Position numbers and translations under genes: made by a program. From Palsa-295 sp963781105 (GTDB lineage Bacteria; Acidobacteriota; Terriglobia; Acidiferrales; UBA7541), in assembly GCA_963781105.1 (NCBI GenBank), contig CAWAED010000020.1, forward strand, positions 62,001-126,000: a DNA stretch of 64,000 nucleotides. Direction: 5' to 3'. This document shows positions 50,798 through 59,153 of this stretch, one piece after another (position 1 is the first letter of the stretch; every line of letters starts with the position of its first letter). A model generated the notes under the pieces. That model ran no database searches and was not told where the DNA came from. It was given only the letters and a program-made list of their open reading frames with translations.

Positions 50798-51127
50798 TTA
50801 GGCAGTGAACGAGCTTCCGCACCCGCAACTTCGCGTCGCCTGAGGGTTCTGAAAGACGAAGCCCTGCTTCATCAAGTCTTCGTGATAATCGAGCGTCGTG
50901 TCGTGCAAATACAGATAGCTCTTGGGATCCACGAAGATGCGCGCGCCGTTTTCCTCGAATACTTTGTCGCGATTGCGCGCTTCCGTATCCAGACGCATCG
51001 CATAACTCAGCCCCGAGCACCCGCCGCCCTGCACACCCACGCGCAGTCCGCCGGACTCCGCCGGTACGCCTTCCTTCTGCAACAATTCGCGGATTTTCTC
51101 CGCGGCCTTTTCCGATACGTGAATCAT
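50798..51127 (-). CDS. iscA: A-type Fe-S assembly protein (IscA/ErpA-like)
   Basis: This scaffold or carrier protein of 109 residues has the three conserved cysteines: GGGCSGLSYAMRL near 45 and SCGCGSSF at the C-terminus. The start is ATG 51127 (IHVSEKAAEKIRELL), in line with the family; upstream open frame is not used. It lies between iscU (141-base gap) and hscB. Which A-type subgroup (IscA, ErpA, SufA) applies cannot be told from sequence alone; position favours IscA. Confidence 0.92.
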   Translation of the reverse strand: MIHVSEKAAEKIRELLQKEGVPAESGGLRVGVQGGGCSGLSYAMRLDTEARNRDKVFEENGARIFVDPKSYLYLHDTTLDYHEDLMKQGFVFQNPQATRSCGCGSSFTA

Positions 51128-51268
51128 GACGTTAATACAGCTCCCGTAAGGCGCATGACGAGTTCCAGCCACTCGCCACTAATCACTAGCCACTGCCGTT
51201 ATCGCCGAAACTGCCGCCGCGAAAAAATCAGCGGCAGTTCAACGAACAATCAAGCTCGCGCCTAAAAC

Positions 51269-51694
51269 TTAGTTATGCGCGCTGGCAGTCTCAGCCGGAG
51301 CAGCCGACGGCTCACCCTGCTTCTTCTTCCAGTCGCCCAGAGCAGCCTTGATCGCATCTTCCGCCAGCACCGAACAGTGGATCTTCACCGGCGGCAGCGC
51401 CAGTTCGCGGACGATGTCCGTGTTCTTGATCGCCAGCGCCTCTTCCACCGTCTTGCCCTTCACCCATTCGGTGGCCAGCGAAGAGCTCGCAATCGCCGAA
51501 CCGCAGCCAAACGTCTTGAACTTGGCCTCTTCGATCACACGAGTCTCCGGATTCACCTTCATCTGCAGCTTCATCACGTCGCCGCATTCCGGTGCGCCCA
51601 CCAGTCCCGTGCCTACGTTCGGATCGGCTTTGTCCAGCGAGCCGACGTTCCGTGGATTGTTATAATGTTCGATCACCTTGTCGCTATAAGCCAT
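51269..51694 (-). CDS. iscU: Fe-S scaffold protein IscU
   Basis: IscU builds the cluster with sulfur from IscS. The 141-residue protein has YSDKVIEHYNNPRNVG at the start, three ligand cysteines (APECGDVMKLQM near 37; FKTFGCGSAIASS near 63; KIHCSVLAEDAI near 106) and the LPPVK motif recognised by HscA. A short Ala/Ser-rich C-terminal tail is extra. The start ATG overlaps the stop of the upstream 99-aa gene (TAATG), so translation is coupled. Confidence 0.95.
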   Translation of the reverse strand: MAYSDKVIEHYNNPRNVGSLDKADPNVGTGLVGAPECGDVMKLQMKVNPETRVIEEAKFKTFGCGSAIASSSLATEWVKGKTVEEALAIKNTDIVRELALPPVKIHCSVLAEDAIKAALGDWKKKQGEPSAAPAETASAHN

Positions 51695-51993
51695 TAGTTG
51701 ATTCTCCTCTTCATGGTTACGGTGCTATCCAGACCTTCCCCAGAAATTACTTCGTCGGTTAAAGTGACGGGTGCGATCGAAGCCGATCGTCCCGCGCAAA
51801 GTTCTTCCAGCGTTCGGGCCACCACTTCCTCGCGCAACCGGAGAAATTCCAGAAAATCCGCCAGCTCCCCGATCTCCCGAAAACGCCGCGAATTGCACGC
51901 CGCTCCATCCACATTGGGTGCAAAAAACACATCAAACACGGTTTCGCTGCCGCTCAACGTTCGATGTACGCCGATGGTGCCTTCGTAGGTCAC
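51694..51993 (-). CDS. Unknown 99-residue protein of the ISC operon
   Basis: I do not recognise a family. The protein begins with a strand region (YEGTIGVHRTLSGSETVFDVFF, in parts: GTIGVHRTLSGS), then ACNSRRFREIGELADFLEFLRLREE, a helix, and a basic C-terminus. It has two cysteines (near residues 33 and 66), one in the ACNSRR turn. A good Shine-Dalgarno (GAGGAGG, six bases) precedes GTG 51993. It lies between iscS (30-base gap) and iscU (one-base overlap), so it probably works with IscS-IscU. No known ISC component (such as IscX or CyaY) matches it. Confidence 0.75.
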   Translation of the reverse strand: MTYEGTIGVHRTLSGSETVFDVFFAPNVDGAACNSRRFREIGELADFLEFLRLREEVVARTLEELCAGRSASIAPVTLTDEVISGEGLDSTVTMKRRIN

Positions 51994-52023
51994 GCTGCCC
52001 TCCTCGACGTTGGATTTTTCTTT

Positions 52024-53250
52024 CTATTCCGATGCCACCTGCCATTTCATCTTGCTCACGTCCACTCCCTCTTTCGCCATTTCGTACAGCGGCGAAAGTT
52101 CGCGCAGTCTCTGCACCGTCTCCACCACGCGGTTCGCCACGTAGTCCACTTCCTCTTCTGTGTTGAACCGGCCCAACCCGAATCGAATGGACGTATGCGC
52201 CAGATCCTCGCCCACGCCCAAAGCCTTCAGCACGTAACTCGGTTCCAGCGTCGCAGATGTGCAAGCCGAGCCACTGGACACCGCAATATCATTGATCCCC
52301 ATCAGCAGCGACTCGCCTTCGACGTATGCGAAGCTGATGTTGATGTTGTGCGGCAGGCGATGCACCATCGAGCCATTAATAAACGTCTCGTCCAGCCGCG
52401 ACATGATCGATTCCCGCAACCGCTCGCGCAGCCGCCGTAGCCGCTCGCTCTCCGCCGCCATTTCCTGCTGACAAAGTTCGCAAGCCTTGCCCAGCCCCAC
52501 GATTCCCGGCACGTTCAACGTTCCTGAACGCATCCCGCGCTCGTGCCCGCCGCCATCAATAATCGCGGCCAGCTGCACGCGCGGATTCTTGCGGCGCACG
52601 TACAACGCGCCCACGCCCTTCGGCCCATAAATCTTGTGCGCCGAAATCGAAAGCATGTCGATGCCGTCTTTCTGCACGTCTACCGGAATTTTCCCCACGG
52701 CCTGCACGCCATCCACGTGAAAGAAGACGCCTTTTTCCTTCGCGATCTTGCCAATCTCCGCGATGGGCTGCACTACTCCGATTTCGTTGTTGGCATACAT
52801 GATGGAAATCAAAATCGTCTTCGGCGTGATGGCCTTGCGCAATTCCTCCAGGTCCACGCGCCCATCTTTTGCCACCGGCAGATACGTCACTTCGTAGCCG
52901 TACTTCTCCAGGCGCTTGCACGTATCCAGAGTCGCCTTGTGCTCGGTCACCTGCGTGATGATGTGGCTGCCCTTCTCGCGATACATTTCCGCGATGCCCT
53001 TGATCGCCAGGTTCGTCGATTCCGTGGCCCCGCTCGTGAACACAATCTCTTTCGGCGTAGCATTGATCAGCTTCGCGATCTGCCCGCGCGCATTCTCCAC
53101 CGCCTCTTCCGCCTTCCAACCATATTCATGGTTACGGCTAGCGGCATTGCCATATTTCTCCGTAAAGTAAGGCAGCATCGCCTCCACCACGCGCGGATCC
53201 ACCGGCGTAGTAGCGTGATTATCAAAGTAAATCGGAAGCTTGATTGCCAT
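52024..53250 (-). CDS. iscS: Cysteine desulfurase IscS
   Basis: This pyridoxal-phosphate enzyme takes sulfur from cysteine. The 408-residue protein starts KLPIYFDNHATTPVDPRV and has the lysine motif SAHKIYGPKGVGALYV near 208 and the flexible loop SGSACTSATLEPSYVL with the catalytic cysteine near 331. ATG 53250 follows GAGGAG. It is the second gene of the isc operon, after iscR. Confidence 0.96.
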   Translation of the reverse strand: MAIKLPIYFDNHATTPVDPRVVEAMLPYFTEKYGNAASRNHEYGWKAEEAVENARGQIAKLINATPKEIVFTSGATESTNLAIKGIAEMYREKGSHIITQVTEHKATLDTCKRLEKYGYEVTYLPVAKDGRVDLEELRKAITPKTILISIMYANNEIGVVQPIAEIGKIAKEKGVFFHVDGVQAVGKIPVDVQKDGIDMLSISAHKIYGPKGVGALYVRRKNPRVQLAAIIDGGGHERGMRSGTLNVPGIVGLGKACELCQQEMAAESERLRRLRERLRESIMSRLDETFINGSMVHRLPHNINISFAYVEGESLLMGINDIAVSSGSACTSATLEPSYVLKALGVGEDLAHTSIRFGLGRFNTEEEVDYVANRVVETVQRLRELSPLYEMAKEGVDVSKMKWQVASE

Positions 53251-53328
53251 TCTAGATCTCCTCAACCCCATTCAATTTAAATGCCCCGAACCCAAGAACC
53301 GTGCGCGTCCTCCAATTCTGTTATCGTC

Positions 53329-53352
53329 TTTCTCTGCGTCTCTGCGGTAATA
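53329..53352 (+). repeat. Dispersed CTCTGCG-type repeat
   Basis: Units of TCTCTGCGTC/TCTGCGGTAA type lie in the gap between iscR and iscS. The same family is seen at 62616-62640, and it is similar in phrase to 23060-23090. Confidence 0.5.
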
Positions 53353-53370
53353 ATTAGCTGAGTCAGCACC

Positions 53371-53808
53371 TCAAACTCTCAATTCCACCATCTCCGACAT
53401 AGGCGCCTCGTCCGTCATCTGCGAAATCGTCACATTCCCCAAAACCGCCAAAATCGACTCATTCACCCGCCGCAAAGGCTCCCGAATCGAACAAGTAGTA
53501 GTCACATCGCAAGCTCCGCGCGAAGTCACGCAGGAAGTAATGAACAAAGGCCCGTCAATCGCGCGAATCACATCCAAAGCCGTAATCAAAGACGCATCCC
53601 GCGCCAAAGTGTAACCACCGCTCGAGCCATGCCGCGCCACCACCAATCCACCCTTCGCCAATTTCTGCAGCACTTTCGCCATCAATGGCGTGGACATCTT
53701 ATATAGCTCCGCGATGTCCCCCGCGCTGCAAGCTCCACGCCCGCCATGCATCGCCAAATGCTTCAGCGCAATCAATCCGTAATCGGCCTTCTTCGATAGC
53801 TTCATCAT
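53371..53808 (-). CDS. iscR: Rrf2-family Fe-S-sensing regulator IscR
   Basis: IscR represses its own operon when it carries a [2Fe-2S] cluster. The 145-residue protein has the winged helix beginning KLSKKADYGLIALKHLAMHGG, a GSSGGYTLARD wing and three ligand cysteines, CVTSRGACDVTTTC (C-x6-C-x5-C). E. coli IscR has C-x5-C-x5-C. Two ATG codons lie at 53808 and 53805, and the first is used here. The promoter and a matching palindrome are directly upstream, which fits autoregulation. It is first in the isc operon. Confidence 0.93.
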   Translation of the reverse strand: MMKLSKKADYGLIALKHLAMHGGRGACSAGDIAELYKMSTPLMAKVLQKLAKGGLVVARHGSSGGYTLARDASLITALDVIRAIDGPLFITSCVTSRGACDVTTTCSIREPLRRVNESILAVLGNVTISQMTDEAPMSEMVELRV

Positions 53809-53817
53809 TAGAGTTAT

Positions 53818-53838
53818 GTGCGACTAATTCAGTCGCAC
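53818..53838 (-). promoter_or_regulatory. IscR-type operator (perfect 8+5+8 palindrome)
   Basis: The sequence GTGCGACT-GAATT-AGTCGCAC is a perfect inverted repeat and overlaps the expected transcript start of iscR. Its core GACTGAATTAGTC fits the published E. coli type 1 IscR core GACTRWWWYAGTC at all positions; the outer bases do not match fully. Confidence 0.72.
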
Positions 53839-53842
53839 TTAG

Positions 53843-53872
53843 ATTCTAGCCGCCCACACCATCAATTGTCAA
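53843..53872 (-). promoter_or_regulatory. Sigma70-type promoter of the isc operon
   Basis: On the minus strand TTGACA (complement at 53867-53872) and TAGAAT (complement at 53843-53848) are 18 bases apart. The start site near 53836 lies inside the palindrome at 53818-53838. Confidence 0.75.
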
Positions 53873-54190
53873 GCAATCCGAGCCACTCAACTCCAATCCC
53901 CCCAACACGTTAAACCACGACCATTTTAGTCCACTTGGTCAACACCTCCACAGCCAAGCGCAAGAATCCAGACCCGAACGGCAATATCGCCCACTCAACG
54001 GTTCAGTCGTTCCGACTCAAAATGCCGTCGGCGATCCAAGAGCTTCACGACGCCCACTTGCCGAATTGCAGTTCGGTGCCAGCTGCGAACCTCGAGGTGG
54101 CGGCTGCCAACTTTCGCTAAACCGTACCTTGCCAATCAATACGACTCAGGTTAGTCTTCCGTTCTCGTTCCCCGCTAAACAGGAGGCGAG
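53873..54190. other. Intergenic stretch upstream of the divergent large DUF3857 gene
   Basis: About 318 bases with no supported gene. A short open frame at 53935-54120 has no family similarity and a weak start. An AGGAGG at 54180-54185 belongs to the next gene. No terminator or repeat is clear. Confidence 0.5.
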
Positions 54191-57100
54191 TTGCGCACTT
54201 TCCCAGCCCGCGTATTTGCATTGTTGTGTCTCGCGTTGCTTCTCTGGTTCCCGGCAAGCTGCTTCGCGCAATCAGCCTCCAGCGCCTCCTCCAACGTTTT
54301 CGACGCTCCGCATTTCTCGCTCGACGCAAAAATTCTCTACGCCGCGGCCTCGCAGACCGCGCCCCCCGCCGGCACCAACGTCGTCGTGCTTCTCGACGAA
54401 GAAACCTATGTCTTCGACGCTCAGGGCAAAGTCGTCCACACCGAATATGCCGTCTACAAAGTTCTCACCCAGCACGGCATAGACGACTGGTCGCGCGTCG
54501 CCTATTCCTGGGAACCCTGGCGTGCAGAACGCCCCGCCGTTCGCGCACGGGTGATCGGCCCCGATGGAGAAGTTCACGCGCTCGATCCCAAAACGATCAG
54601 CGACTCTCCGGCTCAGGACGATGATACCGACACCTACGGCGACAGGAGAGTCGTCCGCGCACCGCTGCCCGCCGTCGCCATCGGCTCGGTCGTCGAAGAA
54701 GAGGAAATCTCCACCGAAAATCCCCCGCTGCCCGATGCTGGAATTGTCGCTCTCGACTATTTCGGACGCACCGATCCCGTACAACACAGCCGTCTCGTTC
54801 TTGACGCTCCCACTTCCCTCGTCCTTCACTACAAATCTCAATTGCTCCCCAACCTCGATACCAAGCGCGAGGAAGAAAACGGCCGCCTGAAGATCACCTT
54901 CGAGCAAGGTGCCCTGGGCCCGGTAGAGAGCGCCGACGAAGATTTGCCCAGCGACGTGCCCGCGTATCCGGCCGTTATCTTTTCCACCGGCGCGACCTGG
55001 CAAAACCTGGCCGATACCTACGGGAAAATCGTGGATGGCCAGGTGGGCGACCCGAACATCAGCGCCATCTCCGCCAAATTAATCGCGGGGAAAAACAGCC
55101 GCGACGAGAAAATTGAAGCGATCTTTGAATATCTGAACGATCAAGTCCGCTACACAGGCATCGAATTCGGGGAATCCGCCATCATTCCGCATGCTCCCGC
55201 GCTCACTCTCAAGCACCGCTACGGCGACTGCAAGGATAAAGCCGTCCTGCTCGTCGCTCTCCTGCGCGCCGCGGATGTTCCCGCTTACGTGGCTCTTCTG
55301 AACGCGGGGCAAAGAGAAGACGTTCCTGCCGACCTTCCCGGAATTGGCATGTTCGATCACGCCATCGTCTACGTCCCGGGCGCCCCGGATTTGTGGATTG
55401 ACGCGACCGCTAACTACTCGCGCGCGACCCAGCTTCCCAGCGCCGACCAGGGACGCTTGGCGCTGGTAACCAAGTCCGGCACCGCCGCCCTCGCACGCAC
55501 CGCCGTGATGTCCTCCCGCGATAACGTTCAAATCGAAGAGCGGGACATCTACCTTCCAGATAATGGCCCTGCCAGGATCGTAGAAACTTCAAAGCCTCAT
55601 GGCGGCTTCGAGCCGCGCTACCGCAGATCCTACGCCAACGTGCAGGACAAAAAGGTTCGCGACGACCTGACCACCTACTTCAAATCCCAATATCTCGCCG
55701 ACAAACTCGACCGCCTGGATCGCTCCGATCCCAAGGATTTCTCCAAGCCGTTTGAACTCGTTCTCGAGAGCAACCATGCCAAACGGGGTTCAACGGACCT
55801 TACGTCATCCGCTGCGGCCATTCGCTTTGAATCGCTTTTTGCCATGCTCCCTACGTCTCTCCAGCAACGCGAAGATCCAAAAAGCGATGACGCCGCCAAT
55901 TCCTCCGCCGACGCCAAAAAGAAACGGACCGCGGATTACCAGTTAAGCGAAGCTTTTGTCACCGAATGGCGTTACAAGATTGTTCCGCCTGCCGGCTTTC
56001 AGCCTAAGCCGCTCCCCAAAAATTCCGCGCTTACCTTTGGTCCCGCCACGCTCACCCAGGATTTTTCTGCCGATCGCGATGGTGTAGTTCATGCCGTCAT
56101 TCGCTTCGAAGTCAGCAAACGCGATTTTTCGATGGTCGAAGCCACCGAACTCCGCAACAAGGTGGCGGAGATCCGCGCCTCCGAGCCTCTATTGATCTAT
56201 TTCGAGCCATCCGCGCAGGCGCTCCTCGATCAGGACCGCGCCGCCGAAGCGTTTCACCTATATCGCGATGCAATCTCCGCCCAGCCCAAGGACGCCATCC
56301 CTCATCTCCGCATGTCCCTGGCGCTTCTCTCCCAAGGCCTGGGAGATGCGGCGCGCAGCGAGGCTCGCCTCGCGGTTCAGTTGGATCCCAAGTCTGCGTT
56401 AGCAGAGAAAACTCTGGCCGATGTCCTGCAATGCGATCTGGTCGGCAGAAAACTCCGCACGGGGAGCGATTTGGCCGGAGCGCAAGCTGCCTATCGAGCC
56501 GCGCAGAAGCTCGATCCGGCAGACAAGAGCATCCCAGCGGACCTCGCGATTCTCATGGAATACAATTCCGACGGCGCGCGCTACGGCCGAGGAGCCGACC
56601 TGAAGGGCGCCGTCGCCGAGTACCGTACTCTCACTCCCGAGGACCTCGAAAGTGTCGGCATCAAGAACAATGTTGCCTTCACCCTCTTCTACGCTGGCGA
56701 ATATAGCGACGCTAAGAAAGCTGCGGAACCGCTGAACCCGCAACCTAAGGCGCTGATCGTCGCTTCCGAAGCGGCGCTCAATGGCTCGCAGCCGGCCCTG
56801 GACGAGGCCCGCAAACTCTCCGGCAGCGACAAGGAGTTCAAGCAGACCGCGCTCACCGCTGGCGAGATGCTCATGAACGTCCGCAAGTATCAGCAAGCGG
56901 CCGACCTGATGGACGCCGGAGCCTCCGGCGACAGTGCCGCGCAAACCGCCGCGCGCGCTTCCATGTTGCGCAAAGCTCGCCTGCACGAAACGATTACCTA
57001 TTCGAACGATCCGAGTGGCTTCGTGATGAATTACTTTTTCGTTTCGCTCTCTTCGGATCCCACCATCGAAACCGTGCGCAGCTTTCTCAGCCGCAATGCC

Positions 57101-58366
57101 CTGGTGGTTTTCAATAATGACGATCCCGAAGAAATCAAAGACAATTTGAATCAGGGCAAGAAATTTCGCCACTCCCTCGCTCGCTCGGGCGCCTCACCAG
57201 ACGTGGTCCTCGACCTGCTCAGCCAGTTGATCGAACCGAAGCTCGAAGGCAACGACGCCACCGGCTATCGCGTCCTGCTGCAAATCCCCGGCGGCAAGAA
57301 CGAAACCCTGTTCGTCGTGAAGGAGGACGGCAAGTACAAAATCCTTGATACCTCCGAAAAACCCAACTCCATCGGCCTCGAAATCCTCGATCGCGTCGCC
57401 TCCGCAGACCTCGCGGGCGCTCGCGTTCTTCTGGATTGGGAGCGCGAAGACCAGCACATCGCCGGTGGTGACGATCCGCTGGCCGGCGCCGCTTTCCCGC
57501 GTATTTGGACCAAGGGACAGGAAGCCACCGCTGAGCAAATGAAAATCGCGGGCGCCGCGATTCTGGTGCAAACCAAGCCCACCGCGAAACGAGGCGTCGA
57601 TATTCTTGAACCGCTCCTGGCTTCCGCGCCGAACGACGCGAGCAAACTCAATATTCAACTCGCCCTTACTACCGGCTACGAAAATCTCGATGCTTTCGAC
57701 AAGTTGTATGCGGCCGCTTCAGACATGGCTAAGCAATATCCGCAGTCCCGGCTGCTCTTCCTCGATCAATCCCAGGCGCTGCGGAACTTGCGGCGGTTCG
57801 ACCAAGCCGACGCGCTGGCCCAAGACCGCCTGAAAAGACTTCCGGACGATGTGGACGCCTATGTCGCTCTCGCAATGCTTGCCCAGGCGCGCGACGATTA
57901 CCCGTCTGCCATCGCCTTCGAACAAAAAATTCAAGCGGCCGGCAAGGCGGACGCTTCCACTCTGAATGGGATTGCTTGGATTTCCCTCTTCACCGTAAAA
58001 GTCACCGACGCGGACGTTCAAACCGCCATCCGCAGCTCTCAAATGAGTCCTAACACTTGGTACATATTGCATACACTCGGTTGTCTGTATGCCGAAGTCG
58101 GCAAGACCCGGGAAGCGCGCGACGTCTTCCTACAGGCCATGGATCTCGACAGCCTCGATGAACCTAATCTCCAATTCTGGTATGGCTTCGGCCGCATCGC
58201 CGAGCAATTTGGCGAACGCGATCTCGCTGCAACTGACTACAACAAAGTCACAGCGCCCAAAAGCGCGGCAGATATTCCCGGTTCCACCTATTTGCTCGCG
58301 CAGCGGCGCTTGAAAGTCTTGGCCGGCGCTGTTCCGGAAACTCCCTCCTCGCCCAAAAAGAAATAA
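54191..58366 (+). CDS. Large secreted DUF3857/transglutaminase-like protein with TPR repeats
   Basis: The 1391-residue protein has a signal peptide (FALLCLALLLWFPASCFAQ), a DUF3857 domain (about residues 55-270), a transglutaminase-like domain with the triad Cys in RYGDCKDKA near 345, His in MFDHAIVY near 388 and Asp in LWIDATANY near 402, and then a long helical part with TPR-type helices to the end. The start is TTG directly after AGGAGGCGAG, an ideal ribosome site. Transglutaminase-like domains of this class may act as proteases or only bind; the function of this group is not established. Confidence 0.85.
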   Translation: MRTFPARVFALLCLALLLWFPASCFAQSASSASSNVFDAPHFSLDAKILYAAASQTAPPAGTNVVVLLDEETYVFDAQGKVVHTEYAVYKVLTQHGIDDWSRVAYSWEPWRAERPAVRARVIGPDGEVHALDPKTISDSPAQDDDTDTYGDRRVVRAPLPAVAIGSVVEEEEISTENPPLPDAGIVALDYFGRTDPVQHSRLVLDAPTSLVLHYKSQLLPNLDTKREEENGRLKITFEQGALGPVESADEDLPSDVPAYPAVIFSTGATWQNLADTYGKIVDGQVGDPNISAISAKLIAGKNSRDEKIEAIFEYLNDQVRYTGIEFGESAIIPHAPALTLKHRYGDCKDKAVLLVALLRAADVPAYVALLNAGQREDVPADLPGIGMFDHAIVYVPGAPDLWIDATANYSRATQLPSADQGRLALVTKSGTAALARTAVMSSRDNVQIEERDIYLPDNGPARIVETSKPHGGFEPRYRRSYANVQDKKVRDDLTTYFKSQYLADKLDRLDRSDPKDFSKPFELVLESNHAKRGSTDLTSSAAAIRFESLFAMLPTSLQQREDPKSDDAANSSADAKKKRTADYQLSEAFVTEWRYKIVPPAGFQPKPLPKNSALTFGPATLTQDFSADRDGVVHAVIRFEVSKRDFSMVEATELRNKVAEIRASEPLLIYFEPSAQALLDQDRAAEAFHLYRDAISAQPKDAIPHLRMSLALLSQGLGDAARSEARLAVQLDPKSALAEKTLADVLQCDLVGRKLRTGSDLAGAQAAYRAAQKLDPADKSIPADLAILMEYNSDGARYGRGADLKGAVAEYRTLTPEDLESVGIKNNVAFTLFYAGEYSDAKKAAEPLNPQPKALIVASEAALNGSQPALDEARKLSGSDKEFKQTALTAGEMLMNVRKYQQAADLMDAGASGDSAAQTAARASMLRKARLHETITYSNDPSGFVMNYFFVSLSSDPTIETVRSFLSRNALVVFNNDDPEEIKDNLNQGKKFRHSLARSGASPDVVLDLLSQLIEPKLEGNDATGYRVLLQIPGGKNETLFVVKEDGKYKILDTSEKPNSIGLEILDRVASADLAGARVLLDWEREDQHIAGGDDPLAGAAFPRIWTKGQEATAEQMKIAGAAILVQTKPTAKRGVDILEPLLASAPNDASKLNIQLALTTGYENLDAFDKLYAAASDMAKQYPQSRLLFLDQSQALRNLRRFDQADALAQDRLKRLPDDVDAYVALAMLAQARDDYPSAIAFEQKIQAAGKADASTLNGIAWISLFTVKVTDADVQTAIRSSQMSPNTWYILHTLGCLYAEVGKTREARDVFLQAMDLDSLDEPNLQFWYGFGRIAEQFGERDLAATDYNKVTAPKSAADIPGSTYLLAQRRLKVLAGAVPETPSSPKKK

Positions 58367-58413
58367 CCGCAGCCGCCGCGTTTCTTCCCTCGATTTTCTG
58401 GCGGTCCCCGTCG

Positions 58414-58430
58414 GATTCTAGGTTAGAATC
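58414..58430 (+). promoter_or_regulatory. Inverted repeat before coaD
   Basis: GATTCTA-GGT-TAGAATC is a perfect 7-base inverted repeat ending nine bases before the coaD ATG. The right arm contains TAGAAT, which could act as a -10 box; no good -35 is seen. It may be an operator or an RNA hairpin close to the start codon. Confidence 0.35.
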
Positions 58431-58439
58431 GCCAATCGC

Positions 58440-58937
58440 ATGGATTCCATCAGCGCCAGACGCGTCACCGCCATCTATCCCGGCTCGTTCGACCCGGTCA
58501 CCAATGGCCATCTGGACCTCATCACTCGCGCCTCCAATATTTTTGACAAGCTCATCGTCGCCGTCGCTCACAACATGGAAAAAGATCCTCTCTTCACCGA
58601 AAAAGAGCGCGTCGAGATGCTCGAAACCGCCACTTTCAAATGGACCAACGTCGAAATTGACGTCTTCGATGGCCTGCTGATGGATTATGCCCGCGCCAAA
58701 AACGCCAACGTGATCGTCCGCGGCATTCGCGCCGTCTCCGATTACGAATACGAGCTGCAAATGGCCATGATGAACCGCAAGATCGAGGCCGACGTCGAAA
58801 CCGTTTTCATGCTGCCCGCCGAGCAGTACAGTTATCTAAGCTCGCGCCTCGTCAAGGAACTCGCGCGCCTCGGCGGCCCCGTGAAAGAATTCGTGCCGCC
58901 AATCGTGCAAGAGCGTCTCAGTGTAAAATTCAAGTAG
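58440..58937 (+). CDS. coaD: Phosphopantetheine adenylyltransferase
   Basis: This makes dephospho-CoA from 4'-phosphopantetheine and ATP, the step after CoaBC. The 165-residue protein has the nucleotidyltransferase motif YPGSFDPVTNGHLDLI at residues 14-29 and the YSYLSSRLVKELA segment near 130, equivalent to the second motif. The first ten residues are extra. The ATG lies just downstream of the inverted repeat at 58414. It follows the large DUF3857 gene by 73 bases and may have its own promoter. Confidence 0.94.
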   Translation: MDSISARRVTAIYPGSFDPVTNGHLDLITRASNIFDKLIVAVAHNMEKDPLFTEKERVEMLETATFKWTNVEIDVFDGLLMDYARAKNANVIVRGIRAVSDYEYELQMAMMNRKIEADVETVFMLPAEQYSYLSSRLVKELARLGGPVKEFVPPIVQERLSVKFK

Positions 58938-59033
58938 CGTGTGATGATTGCCGCACGGTTTACGGACTGCGTCAACGACCCGCTTTTAGTGGTCGCAGCG
59001 CTGCCGGTGCGTGACACGCCAGAATCTTTGTAG

Positions 59034-59053
59034 GCCGTAGCTTTAGCTACGGC
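59034..59053. repeat. Palindromic element GCCGTAGCT-TT-AGCTACGGC
   Basis: Nine-base perfect arms with a two-base loop, in the gap after coaD. No T-run follows, so a role as terminator is doubtful. Confidence 0.6.
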
Positions 59054-59073
59054 ACAAACGCAGAATACTCAGT

Positions 59074-59087
59074 GCGGCTTCAGCCGC
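59074..59087. repeat. Palindromic element GCGGCT-TC-AGCCGC
   Basis: Six-base perfect arms with a two-base loop, 20 bases after the previous palindrome. Confidence 0.55.
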
Positions 59088-59153
59088 TGAAGTACCGATT
59101 TTGATCTTTTCCGCAATCCATTTATTCTTCACAGATAGGTTCGAAGGAGTCCC

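Noticed and set aside
53935..54120. A 61-residue open frame upstream of the DUF3857 gene
   Set aside because: Weak start, no ribosome site, no similarity, and composition like spacer DNA.
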